Made by a program: the position numbers and the translations under genes | Assembly (NCBI RefSeq): GCF_003860125.1 | Contig: NZ_RQYL01000003.1 | Coordinates: forward strand, 90,259 to 154,258 | Direction of reading: 5' to 3' | DNA: 64,000 nt | Source of the DNA: Fretibacterium sp. OH1220_COT-178 | GTDB lineage: Bacteria > Synergistota > Synergistia > Synergistales > Aminobacteriaceae | Shown: in pieces, positions 1-7,258 of the stretch | How the letters are laid out: each line of letters starts with the position of its first letter | Position numbering within the stretch: the first letter of the stretch is position 1 | Notes under the pieces: generated by a model | Told to the model about the DNA's origin: nothing | The model's input: the letters and a program-made list of their open reading frames with translations, nothing else | The model's database searches: none

Positions 1-495
1 GCCGGCTGCGAACCTGTGGATCTGCCGCTGCCCGAGAATTACAAGATGAACTTCGGCACCCCTTCAGGCAGGATCGAGATCCGCAATCCCCGCGCCCATC
101 CGGAACTGCCGGACTACTTCCCGCCCCATGGCGACGATGCCCCCTTCCAGATGGTCAACGCACCGGATCCGCGTATCCTGGACAGCTCCTTCAACGAGCG
201 CGAAGATCTCATCAGAGGCAATACCATGGTGCTGATGATGAATCCGCTCGATGCCGCAAGACTCGAGCTTGCCGAGGGGCAGGAGGTCGTCGCCTCCAAT
301 GTCCGCGGCGAGGCCCGTTTTACCCTGAAGGTCACGGAGCGCACCGCCCCCGGCCGTGTCGTCACGGAGGGCGTCTGGTGGAGGGAACACACCAGGGACG
401 GCAACGTCAATCTTCTCACCGCCCAGCGCCTCACCGACAAGGAGGGCGGGAGCACCTTCTACGACGTCTGCGTCGATGTGCGCGCCGCGGAGTGA
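1..495 (+). CDS. Molybdopterin-dependent oxidoreductase, C-terminal part (5' end outside window)
   Basis: The reading frame is open from the first base to the TGA at 493-495, so the gene begins upstream of the window. The visible 164 residues match the C-terminal molydopterin-dinucleotide-binding domain of the DMSO reductase/formate dehydrogenase superfamily. A 'FGTPSGRIEI' segment precedes the domain, followed by a stretch with 'VLMMNPLDAARLEL..GQEV' and a beta-rich end with 'GVWWREH'. This domain binds the pterin cofactor; catalytic residues would be in the missing part. Substrate cannot be told from this fragment. Formate dehydrogenase, polysulfide/thiosulfate reductase or an unassigned anaerobic dehydrogenase are all possible. 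Confidence 0.8.
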   Translation, partial: AGCEPVDLPLPENYKMNFGTPSGRIEIRNPRAHPELPDYFPPHGDDAPFQMVNAPDPRILDSSFNEREDLIRGNTMVLMMNPLDAARLELAEGQEVVASNVRGEARFTLKVTERTAPGRVVTEGVWWREHTRDGNVNLLTAQRLTDKEGGSTFYDVCVDVRAAE

Positions 496-560
496 TTGAG
501 ACCGGACCTCCGGAGAAAGCCGGAGTCGCGGACGATGCGTTCGGCGGTTTGGGGCCGATT

Positions 561-594
561 CCCCGCAGTCCGACGCTGCCGTCGGAGTGCGGGG
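561..594 (+). terminator. Strong hairpin after the oxidoreductase gene
   Basis: Arms CCCCGCAGTCCGACG and CGTCGGAGTGCGGGG pair over 15 positions with a single G-G mismatch around a CTGC loop. It lies 66 bases after the stop of the preceding gene. No T-run follows, so it is either a weak/Rho-assisted terminator or an mRNA 3' stabiliser. The rest of 496-795 holds no convincing gene. Confidence 0.4.
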
Positions 595-795
595 AGGTCG
601 CCGCAAAGAAAGGCGGGGTCATGTTGCGAGGGGTCTCCATAGACAGGCACTCCGTGGGCCGTGGGGGTTCTTCCGTGCCCCAACACGGGAACAGGGGGCC
701 TGGCTTCCCGGGCGTTGCTGCGATGGAGTAAAATAAAGGCGGTTTCCGGGGCATCATTCCGGGGAATATCGATATTTTGCGGGGAGAGTTCGCCG

Positions 796-1299
796 ATGCT
801 GGAAAACTACGATGCCGAAAGCGCCGTTGAACGGGTCCGGTCCGCCCTGGACGAGGCCGGGGCGGCGGATATCGCGATCAAAAGGGCCGAGGGAACGATT
901 TTTACCGTGCAGGACGCCGCCAAGACCGTCGGCGCTCCGCCGGAGGAGATCCTCAAAAGCCTTGTCTTTCTCGTGGACGGCAATCCCTGCTTGGTCCTGA
1001 TGAGCGGAATCAACAGGGTGGACGCCCGGGCGGTCGCCCGGGCTCTGGGTGGCAGAAAGGCCAAGATGGCGCAGCCGGAATACGTCCTCGAGCACTTTGG
1101 CTTCAAGGTCGGCGGCGTGCCGCCTGTCGGCTATCCCTCGCGTCTGCCCGCTCTCCTGGACGAGGATCTGTTCGTTCATGCCATCGTCTGGGCCGCTGCC
1201 GGTACGGATCACGCCTTTTTTCCCATCGCCCCCGATCGCCTGCTCGACATGGTCGGCGGGACGAGAGCGGTCCTGAAAAAGGAAGCCGCGGAGCGGTGA
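796..1299 (+). CDS. YbaK/EbsC-type aminoacyl-tRNA deacylase
   Basis: A 167-residue protein of the YbaK/ProX editing-domain family, which hydrolyses mischarged aminoacyl-tRNA (typically Cys- or Ala-tRNAPro) in the cytoplasm. The conserved 'ILKSLVF' lysine segment and the 'GGVPPVGYP' loop of this family are present. The ATG at 796 is chosen because GGGGAGAG at 781-788 sits at proper distance; upstream extension in frame has no such site. The stop overlaps the GTG start of rsmA, so the two are translationally coupled. The exact tRNA substrate is not deducible. Confidence 0.85.
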   Translation: MLENYDAESAVERVRSALDEAGAADIAIKRAEGTIFTVQDAAKTVGAPPEEILKSLVFLVDGNPCLVLMSGINRVDARAVARALGGRKAKMAQPEYVLEHFGFKVGGVPPVGYPSRLPALLDEDLFVHAIVWAAAGTDHAFFPIAPDRLLDMVGGTRAVLKKEAAER

Positions 1300-2123
1300 G
1301 CCGTTCGCCGAGGGGTGGCGTCGCACCGGACGGGTTTCGGGCCCTGCATCGTTTTGGCCAGAACTTTCTGGTCGATCGGGGAGTTCTGGAGGATATCGTC
1401 CGCCGTGCTTCGATAGGGGAGGACGACGTCGTCCTGGAGATTGGTCCGGGGCAGGGCGTGTTGACCCGGGCGCTGCTCGAACGGGGGTGTTCCCGCCTCC
1501 ATGCGGTCGAGCTCGACGAACGCCTCAGGGAGACGCTGGAGTCGCTGGCATTGCGGGAACCGCGGCTTTGCCTCCACTGGAGCGACGCCCTACGCGTGGA
1601 TTACGCAGCGCTCGATCCCTTTCCCCGCAAGGTGGTGGCGAACATCCCCTACAGCATCACGACCCCCTTGATATGGACGCTTCTGCGTTTCGCCGGGCGG
1701 GGACTTCGGTATCATCTTTACATGGTGCAGAAGGAGGCGGCGGATCGCCTTGCGGCGGAGGCGGATACGAAGGAGCGCTATCCTCTGGGGGTGACCCTGG
1801 AGGTGATGGGGGGGGTCGAACGGGTACGCCGGGTTCCTCCCTCCTGCTTCCGTCCCAGGCCGCGTGTGGATTCCGCCGTGGTGGAGATCGTACTGACCAG
1901 GAATTTCCATTTGATGGAGGACGCCCTGTGGAGCGACATGCTTCACAGGGCCTTCGCCCAGAGGCGCAAGACGTTGTTCAACAACCTCAAAGGTTTCGGA
2001 AAGATCGAAGATTGGGAGGAACTGCTGAGGAAAACGGGCCTAGATCCGCGAAACAGGGCCGAGGACCTTCGGGGCGAGGAATGGTTGCGCCTGCATGAGG
2101 CCCTGAGGACGTCCGTCGGTTAG
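1296..2123 (+). CDS. rsmA: 16S rRNA dimethyladenosine transferase RsmA (KsgA)
   Basis: A 275-residue SAM-dependent enzyme that dimethylates A1518 and A1519 of 16S rRNA late in 30S assembly. Family signatures are visible: 'GQNFLVD' near the N-terminus, the SAM-binding 'LEIGPGQGVLT', the acidic 'AVELDE', the catalytic 'NIPYSIT' (family NxPYxxT/S) and the C-terminal 'FRPRPRVDSAV' and 'FAQRRKTLFNNL'. Length is normal. The GTG start at 1296 overlaps the stop of the deacylase gene by the GTGA arrangement. Confidence 0.95.
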   Translation: MSRSPRGGVAPDGFRALHRFGQNFLVDRGVLEDIVRRASIGEDDVVLEIGPGQGVLTRALLERGCSRLHAVELDERLRETLESLALREPRLCLHWSDALRVDYAALDPFPRKVVANIPYSITTPLIWTLLRFAGRGLRYHLYMVQKEAADRLAAEADTKERYPLGVTLEVMGGVERVRRVPPSCFRPRPRVDSAVVEIVLTRNFHLMEDALWSDMLHRAFAQRRKTLFNNLKGFGKIEDWEELLRKTGLDPRNRAEDLRGEEWLRLHEALRTSVG

Positions 2124-2160
2124 CGCGATCGGCCCTTCCCTTGTGGTTAGGGGGGATATC

Positions 2161-2640
2161 ATGACCGTTTTTGTTCTTTCCTTTCTGGCCTATCTGACGC
2201 TCGCCTGGTCCGGGGAGTCCGGAGGGGGGATTCTTTTCGAAGCCCTTGGGGCCGCCTCCATCGTAACGCTTGCGGCACCGGGGATCCCCATCGACTTAAG
2301 ACCCGGCAGGGGCCTCAATCCGAGACGCTGGTGGCTCGTTCTGCGCTGCCTCTTCGGGCCGGTCCTCTCAGGACTTGTAAGGGGGGCGCTCGAGGTGGGC
2401 GGTCGGTTCACAACCGGGGACATGCACCCCGGGATCGTCAGTTTCGATCCCCATCTCAAGCGCGATCTCGCCCGGGCCCTGTTGGCGGGGCTCCTGAATC
2501 TCCGCCCGGGTATCCTGGTGCTGGACGTCGGCGGAGACGGCGTCTTTTGTCTTCATCTTCTCGATGCCCGAGGCGGGGCCGCCGAGGCGGAGAAGATGTG
2601 CATGCCCCTTGTGCGGTGGGTCAGGAGGATCGCGGAGTGA
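2161..2640 (+). CDS. MnhE/MrpE-like antiporter subunit (MbhA-like)
   Basis: A 159-residue membrane protein with an MnhE-type layout: hydrophobic N-terminal segments, then a cytoplasmic part with 'MHPGIVSFDPHLKRDLARALLAGLLNLRPGI' read as the MrpE 'tPGTv' region, and 'LDARGG'. It opens a 12-gene operon whose order matches archaeal Mbh hydrogenases, where this subunit belongs to the sodium/proton antiporter module. AGGGGGGAT just before the ATG at 2161 fixes the start. The next start overlaps its stop (GTGA). Confidence 0.8.
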   Translation: MTVFVLSFLAYLTLAWSGESGGGILFEALGAASIVTLAAPGIPIDLRPGRGLNPRRWWLVLRCLFGPVLSGLVRGALEVGGRFTTGDMHPGIVSFDPHLKRDLARALLAGLLNLRPGILVLDVGGDGVFCLHLLDARGGAAEAEKMCMPLVRWVRRIAE

Positions 2641-2903
2641 GTGGGGTCCCCTGCCTTTTGATGGGGATGGCGGTTTTGTTTTTGACGCTGTCTCTGGCCG
2701 CTTTGCCCCGACTCCTTTTCGCATCCGGCCGGGAGGATCGGCTGGTGGTGCTCGACGCGTTCAACACCCTGGTCTCCCTGGCTCTCCTGCTGGCGGCGGC
2801 GGCCTGCGAATCCCTGGTCATGGTCGACATCGCGATCGTCTACATCGTGGTCTCCTTCATTGTCGGGCTCTGTCTGGTCCAAGCCTCGGAAAGGGGGGTG
2901 TGA
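2637..2903 (+). CDS. MnhF/MrpF-like antiporter subunit (MbhB-like)
   Basis: An 88-residue protein with three hydrophobic segments. The MrpF signature is seen as 'DRLVVLDAFNTLVSL' and 'ALVMVDIAIVY'-like residues (here 'SLVMVDIAIVYIVVSF'). The GTG start at 2637 overlaps the stop of the upstream MnhE-like gene; ATGs at 2661 and 2667 are alternatives. It belongs to the antiporter half of the complex. Confidence 0.8.
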   Translation: MSGVPCLLMGMAVLFLTLSLAALPRLLFASGREDRLVVLDAFNTLVSLALLLAAAACESLVMVDIAIVYIVVSFIVGLCLVQASERGV

Positions 2904-2904
2904 G

Positions 2905-3258
2905 ATGCCGGCGATTCTTCTCGCGTTGCCGCTGCTGACGGGATTCCTTTTCGGCCTTCTGGGGGTGATCGCCCTGTATCGTTTTCCCGACGTTTACACG
3001 CGAATTCAGGGGGAATTCAAGTGTTTGACCGCAGGAGGGATCTTCGTCTCGGCCTCGTTGCTGCTCCATGCCCTCGTGAGCTTCCTCGCGGACGAGGGGG
3101 AGGAGCACTTTCTGCCGCTGTTCCTGCACATCCTGGTTGCGGGAGTTCTTCTGGCGGTGCTAAAAACCGTCGGCGTTCATGCCCTGGCCCGCGCCGTTTT
3201 TCGATCGGGACCGTCGGCCGGTTCCTCGTCCGCTCCCGAGGAGAGGAGGGCGTCATGA
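2905..3258 (+). CDS. MnhG/MrpG-like antiporter subunit (MbhC-like)
   Basis: A 117-residue membrane protein. 'LGVIALYRFPDVYTRIQGEFKCLTAGG' corresponds to the MnhG 'lGviRlPDvytRlHaatk' core. Three hydrophobic segments are followed by a polar tail. The ATG at 2905 follows the previous stop by one base. Its stop overlaps the next ATG. Confidence 0.85.
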   Translation: MPAILLALPLLTGFLFGLLGVIALYRFPDVYTRIQGEFKCLTAGGIFVSASLLLHALVSFLADEGEEHFLPLFLHILVAGVLLAVLKTVGVHALARAVFRSGPSAGSSSAPEERRAS

Positions 3259-3512
3259 CCTCCGTTCTTTACGTTCCGCTGCTTACGGCCCTGCTGTTTT
3301 CGGGATGCGCGTCCTTGTGGATTCCGGGAGCCTTGAGCGCGGTGTTCTCCTTCGCCGTGTTCCACCTTCTTCTCGCGGTGGCGTTTTATGTTTTGGGGGC
3401 TCCCGATGTAGCCTTCATACAGCTTGCGGTCGGTTCGGGCCTTTCGACCATCGTCCTCGTGATCGCAATCCGGGCCTGTCGCGTCAACGGAGAGGGAGGA
3501 GGCGTCCGATGA
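3255..3512 (+). CDS. MbhD-like membrane subunit (DUF4040 type)
   Basis: An 85-residue, three-helix hydrophobic protein. 'VLGAPDVAFIQLAVGSGLSTIVLVIAI' matches the MbhD/MrpA-C-terminal type motif 'apDVAltqaavgaglst'. In Mbh this subunit equals part of the MrpA C-terminal domain and forms the antiporter-hydrogenase linkage. Both ends overlap neighbours by ATGA junctions. Confidence 0.8.
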   Translation: MTSVLYVPLLTALLFSGCASLWIPGALSAVFSFAVFHLLLAVAFYVLGAPDVAFIQLAVGSGLSTIVLVIAIRACRVNGEGGGVR

Positions 3513-3784
3513 AAAAAATCCTTTTTGCGGCCGCCGCCGTGCTTTTGGCGGCGCTGTTTTATGGGGCTTTCTCCGTCGTCCGCCCCTTGGATTTTTCACG
3601 GGGAGCGTTCTCGGCGGACCGCTATCCGGGACGGCATTTCAAAAGAAATCTATCGACGGAACGGGTCTATGAGCTCGTCGGGCACGACCGCGGATTGGAC
3701 AGCCTGATTGCGGCCGCGGCATTTTTCGCGGCATTCTGCGGCATCAGTGCCCTCTTTCGCGAGGGCGGAGGCAGGGGGCGATGA
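3509..3784 (+). CDS. MbhE-like membrane subunit
   Basis: A 91-residue protein with an N-terminal helix, a polar middle and a second helix near residues 65-82. The sequence alone is weak, but the position between the MbhD-like and MnhB-like genes is where mbhE lies in Mbh operons. The middle segment 'YELVGHDRGLDSLIAAAAFFAAF' resembles the short region of MbhE/MrpA that precedes the MnhB homologue. ATGA overlaps on both sides. Confidence 0.65.
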   Translation: MKKILFAAAAVLLAALFYGAFSVVRPLDFSRGAFSADRYPGRHFKRNLSTERVYELVGHDRGLDSLIAAAAFFAAFCGISALFREGGGRGR

Positions 3785-4233
3785 GGCCGATGTCGCCGGT
3801 GGTCGTCACGACGTCGAAGTTTCTGGCCTGTTTTTTGGCGGTGTTCGGCCTCTACCTGGTCGGTTCCGAAGGGGGCGGGTTGGCGCACTGTGCCGGAGCG
3901 CTCCTCGCCCTGCTTCCGGTGCTTCTGCTGGTGTCCTGGGGGGAGGGGCGTTTCTATTCCTGGTTCCGGGACGGAGTCTTCGGCCTCATGACTTTCGTCG
4001 GACTCCTTTCGATGTTTTTTCTGGTCTGCCGGGAGGTCCTCGGAGGGGATGCGGCTGGCTTCCGTTCAGCTGAGAATGCTCGGTCCCTCCGGGGAATGAG
4101 CGTCGCCTCGACCCTGGCCTTCCTGGGGGGCTTCGCGCGCATTCTCGTCCACATGTACGACAGCATCGCATGGAACAGCAGGGGAGCGGGAGGGGAGCGC
4201 GGGCATGACCGATTCGATCGTGAGCCCCGATAA
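3781..4233 (+). CDS. MnhB/MrpB-like antiporter subunit (MbhF-like)
   Basis: A 150-residue membrane protein with at least four hydrophobic segments. The N-terminus 'SPVVVTTSKFLACFLAVFGLYLVGSEGGGLAHCAGALLALLPV' follows the MnhB pattern, but the usual 'GHxxPGGGF' loop is reduced to 'GSEGGGLAH'. Its end overlaps the next gene by 29 bases. It sits at the MbhF position of the operon. Confidence 0.7.
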   Translation: MRPMSPVVVTTSKFLACFLAVFGLYLVGSEGGGLAHCAGALLALLPVLLLVSWGEGRFYSWFRDGVFGLMTFVGLLSMFFLVCREVLGGDAAGFRSAENARSLRGMSVASTLAFLGGFARILVHMYDSIAWNSRGAGGERGHDRFDREPR

Positions 4234-4561
4234 CGCCGCGTACCTGGTCGCGGCTCTTTTGGTCCTCGCGTCCCTTCTCTGCCTCCTGATGCGCCGGGAC
4301 CGCATCCGGCTGTGCGTTGCCGTCAACGTCCTGGCCTCGGCAGGAAGCCTGCTGCTGCTCCTGTGGGGCTGTCGGAACGGCAATGCTCTTCCCGCCGCCG
4401 ACGGTCCCCTTGCGCAGGGGGGGCTTCCGACCTTCCGCTTCTTCGCGCTGCTCTCCATACTGCTCTCCTTCTCGGCCTTCGTCCTGATGCTGGCTTTGGT
4501 CGTCCTTCTCGGCAGGCATCACGGGCCGGCCGGATCCAATGGAGGCGAAAGGACACAATGA
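4205..4561 (+). CDS. MnhC/NuoK-like subunit (MbhG-like)
   Basis: A 118-residue protein with three hydrophobic segments in the NuoK/MnhC arrangement, the third beginning near 'FFALLSILLSFSAFVLMLALVVLL'. The residues 'LCVAVNVLASAGSLLLLL' fit the NuoK second helix. A GGGAGGGGAGCG run precedes the ATG. Between helices 2 and 3 there is a polar loop of about 25 residues, longer than in most NuoK. It ends in an ATGA overlap with the large MnhD-like gene. Confidence 0.7.
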   Translation: MTDSIVSPDNAAYLVAALLVLASLLCLLMRRDRIRLCVAVNVLASAGSLLLLLWGCRNGNALPAADGPLAQGGLPTFRFFALLSILLSFSAFVLMLALVVLLGRHHGPAGSNGGERTQ

Positions 4562-6414
4562 GCTGGCGCATGCACCTCCCGTTTCTGCTGATTGTCGTGC
4601 CGGTGGGGGGAGCCTTCCTGATGCCCTTCGTCGGACGCCTGGGCGAGACGGCCCGGGACCGCTTCTACCGTCTGGTCCCCTTTCTGCTTGTCCCGCCGGC
4701 CGTGCTGCTTTTTTTGAGGCACCTTGGGCAGGGCACCTCCCTTTACGTTCTTGGAGGAGGTACGGGCCTGCTCCCTGGAGACTGGGGCGCGGTACGGATT
4801 CTGCTCGCGATCGATCCCTTTTCCTCCGGGCTTGTCCTCTGCACGGTCCTGCTGTCCCTTTCCGGAGCGCTGTTCTCGGTCCGGGACATGGAGCGTTTTT
4901 CCGGAAAAAAACGTTACGCGTCCCTCCATCTTCTTCTGGTGTCGGGGACCGTCGGGATGTGCCTGGCCGCAGATCTTTTCAGTCTTTTTGTGTTCATGGA
5001 GCTGTGTTCCCTGTCGGCCGCCGGTTTGACGGCCTTTTGGAGGGACCGGCCGGAGAGCCTCGGTGCGGGGTTCCGATCCCTGGTCAGCGATCGGGTAGGG
5101 GCGATCTTTTTCCTGATGGCCGCTGGGGCCCTCTGCGGAAGATACGGAACATCGAACATTTTTCTGCTGGCGGAACGAATGCGCTCCGGCCCTCTGGAAC
5201 TCCTCGTCCTGGCTGTTTTTCTGGTGGTCCTTGCCTCTCGATGCGGACTCTTTCCGTTGCATGTCGGAGCCGTCGACACCCTGGGTGAGGTGCCCGGAGG
5301 CATCGCCTGCCTCGTGGCTGCCCGTCTCCAGGCCGCCTTTTGCGCGATGGTGCGCCTCTGCGGCGTGCCGTTCGCAGAGCTTGCGGGGACAGCGTCCTGG
5401 TGCTTGATTGTCCTGGGGGGCCTGTCGGGACTGGCGGGTGGCTTCATGAGCCTGAGGGAGAGGGATCTCCGCCGTCTTGCGGCCCATATCCTCGTCTCTC
5501 AATCGGGCTTTGCGGTCTCGGCTTTGGGGTTGGCGCTTCGGCTGAAGCAGGCGGATCCTGGGCGGTGGGCGGCACTCGAGGCCGGGCTCCTCCTGAGCAT
5601 TCTTGCCGCTCTGGCCGGGGGGCTCCTTCTGCTGTGCACCGCGTCCCTCTGCCATTCCGCGGGAACCCGATTTCTCGACAGAATGGGAGGCTTGGCCCAA
5701 AACATGCCGTGGACGCTCTCCTTTACCCTGATGGCCGGGGCCTTCCTCGTTGGGCTCCCTCCCCTCAGCGGTTTCACGGCAAGATGGAAACTTTGTGGAG
5801 CCGGAATATTTCTGGGCCCGCTTTTCCCTGCCGTGCCCCTCGTCGCCTCCCTGTGGGGAACCGGAGGGATCCTGAGGGGGGTGAGCGGCGCCTTTTTGGG
5901 CCCCTTCCGAAGGTCTCCGAGCGCCGTTGGCGAGGTCCCCGACGGGATGAAGGCAGGCATGGGAGTTCTCGCGTCGTCGCTCCTGGCCGTTGGTTTGTTG
6001 GTCGACTGGTTCCCCGCCGGGTTCCTCGAGTCGGGGGCCCGCTCGGTGTTCGACTCCCGAAGGGCCGTTGGCGTGCCCTTGGGCTGGAATGGTCCGGTAT
6101 CCGATTTCGGGTATTGGAATGTGCTTGCCGGCTGCGTTCTTTCCCTTTTTGTGGGGGGAAGCCTTTTGGCGCTTCGGGCCTTCGGGCTCGCAGAGTCGGG
6201 GGGGCGGAGCTGCCGGGAGGGGGTCCGTCCGTTTGCCGAACGAGGGGAGGAACTCGGGGCCCCCTCCTTCGATTTGAGCTCCTTCGGCCGAACACGGCGC
6301 CCGTTTTGGGACCTTCCGGGTCTTCTGCACGACGGAGGCGTGGCGGACAGCGTGGGGTGGCTTCTGTCGACCCTGACCGTTCTCGCACTTTGGCTCCTTT
6401 GGGGGGCACGATGA
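4558..6414 (+). CDS. Proton-conducting MnhD/NuoN-like subunit (MbhH-like)
   Basis: A 618-residue polytopic protein of the NuoL/M/N/MnhD antiporter-like family. The core (roughly residues 120-420) shows 'FSLFVFMELCSLSAAGLTAF', read as the helix-5 glutamate region, and 'FPLHVGAVDTLGEVPGGIACLVAARLQAAFCAMVRLC', the NuoN-type 'HxWLPdAhseaP..vsallsg' region with altered residues. 'GLPPLSGFTARW' matches the family 'GlPplsGF.gKw'. It ends in a helix after a polar C-terminal stretch. It is the only large antiporter-like subunit in this operon. Confidence 0.85.
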   Translation: MSWRMHLPFLLIVVPVGGAFLMPFVGRLGETARDRFYRLVPFLLVPPAVLLFLRHLGQGTSLYVLGGGTGLLPGDWGAVRILLAIDPFSSGLVLCTVLLSLSGALFSVRDMERFSGKKRYASLHLLLVSGTVGMCLAADLFSLFVFMELCSLSAAGLTAFWRDRPESLGAGFRSLVSDRVGAIFFLMAAGALCGRYGTSNIFLLAERMRSGPLELLVLAVFLVVLASRCGLFPLHVGAVDTLGEVPGGIACLVAARLQAAFCAMVRLCGVPFAELAGTASWCLIVLGGLSGLAGGFMSLRERDLRRLAAHILVSQSGFAVSALGLALRLKQADPGRWAALEAGLLLSILAALAGGLLLLCTASLCHSAGTRFLDRMGGLAQNMPWTLSFTLMAGAFLVGLPPLSGFTARWKLCGAGIFLGPLFPAVPLVASLWGTGGILRGVSGAFLGPFRRSPSAVGEVPDGMKAGMGVLASSLLAVGLLVDWFPAGFLESGARSVFDSRRAVGVPLGWNGPVSDFGYWNVLAGCVLSLFVGGSLLALRAFGLAESGGRSCREGVRPFAERGEELGAPSFDLSSFGRTRRPFWDLPGLLHDGGVADSVGWLLSTLTVLALWLLWGAR

Positions 6415-6800
6415 ACACGCCGCTCAGGGAAGGGATTTTTATACGATCCCCGTGGATTCTTCCCTTTCACGGGGAGGGCGACGGGGGGTTCCGGACCGAG
6501 TTCCTCCTGTCCGAGTTGACTCGAATCCAGCCAGGGCTCCGGTACGTGACGAGCCCCCGTCACGCCGATGTCCTGCTGATCCTGGGGGCGGTCAGGGAGG
6601 ATCTGTCCGGCCCGCTCGGGCTTATTTACTCTCAGATGTCCAGGCCGAGGGCAGCCGTCCTGGTTCTGGACCGCTGCGTCCTTTCGGATTCGGGGTCGCT
6701 TGGGGGGCTTCCGGCCGAGACGATCTCCGTCGATGCGTCGCCGGAGGCCGTCTGGCGAGGGATTCGGGAGGCCTTGTGCGGGCGGAGGGCGAAAACATGA
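6411..6800 (+). CDS. NuoB/MbhJ-like small subunit without the cluster cysteines
   Basis: A 129-residue protein with the fold signature of the NuoB/hydrogenase small subunit: 'TSPRHADVLLILGAVREDLSGPLGLIYSQMSRPRAAVLVLDRC' equals the family's 'tPRhADvLlvtGpvt...Y.qmp.Pk.Vi.vG.C'. The paired or CxxC cysteines expected near residues 20-30 are replaced by 'HGEGDGGFRTE', and the last one (family 'PGCPPRPE') by 'VDASPEA'. Only C89 of the four N2-type ligands remains. A normal [4Fe-4S] cluster therefore seems impossible. Both ends overlap neighbours by ATGA junctions, so the gene is intact and co-translated, not decayed. Confidence 0.75.
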   Translation: MNTPLREGIFIRSPWILPFHGEGDGGFRTEFLLSELTRIQPGLRYVTSPRHADVLLILGAVREDLSGPLGLIYSQMSRPRAAVLVLDRCVLSDSGSLGGLPAETISVDASPEAVWRGIREALCGRRAKT

Positions 6801-7255
6801 ACGCCAGGTTCAGAAAAAATGCGTTGCCCTGTCCGGAGCTGGCGGAGCGGCTGAACGCCCGTTTCGGGGAGTCCCTGAAGATCGTCGCGATCCTGGAACG
6901 GAGGGGCGGGCACGCCCGTTCCGTTCAGGGACAGGATCTCCTCCTCCGCGTCGCTCCGACGTCGTTTGCCGGTTTTGTCCGGGCGCTCTTCGAATTCGAC
7001 GGGCCCGTCTTTCACGGCCTCTTCGGCGAGAGCGGCGAAGAAGGAGTTCTGTTGCACTATCATTTCTCCCTCTTCCAAAGACGTAGGGGAAGTCGGGTGG
7101 GAATCCAGGCCACGGTTCCTCTGCATCGGGAAGAGCTTTCCATCCCGTCCCTCGTCGACCTGCTCCCGAGTGCGGAGGGCTGCGAACGCAGGCTGGAAAA
7201 GATCCTGGGCGTTTCCTTTCACCCCGGCGGAGGGACGCCCTTCGAGGAGGAATGA
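6797..7255 (+). CDS. NuoC/MbhK-like 30-kDa subunit
   Basis: A 152-residue soluble protein matching the NuoC/30-kDa complex I family. In that family a beta-sheet domain ends in 'ERE.yDl.Gi.F.gHPdlrr'; here it reads 'GCERRLEKILGVSFHPGGGTPF', a degenerate form. It lies between the NuoB- and NuoD-like genes, as in Mbh and complex I, and probably clamps these two subunits together. The ATG at 6797 overlaps the previous stop. Confidence 0.7.
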   Translation: MNARFRKNALPCPELAERLNARFGESLKIVAILERRGGHARSVQGQDLLLRVAPTSFAGFVRALFEFDGPVFHGLFGESGEEGVLLHYHFSLFQRRRGSRVGIQATVPLHREELSIPSLVDLLPSAEGCERRLEKILGVSFHPGGGTPFEEE

Positions 7256-7258
7256 GCG

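Noticed and set aside
4519..6330. A 603-codon minus-strand frame opposite the MnhD-like gene
   Set aside because: Shadow of a hydrophobic protein; extremely polar and repetitive in composition with no family features.
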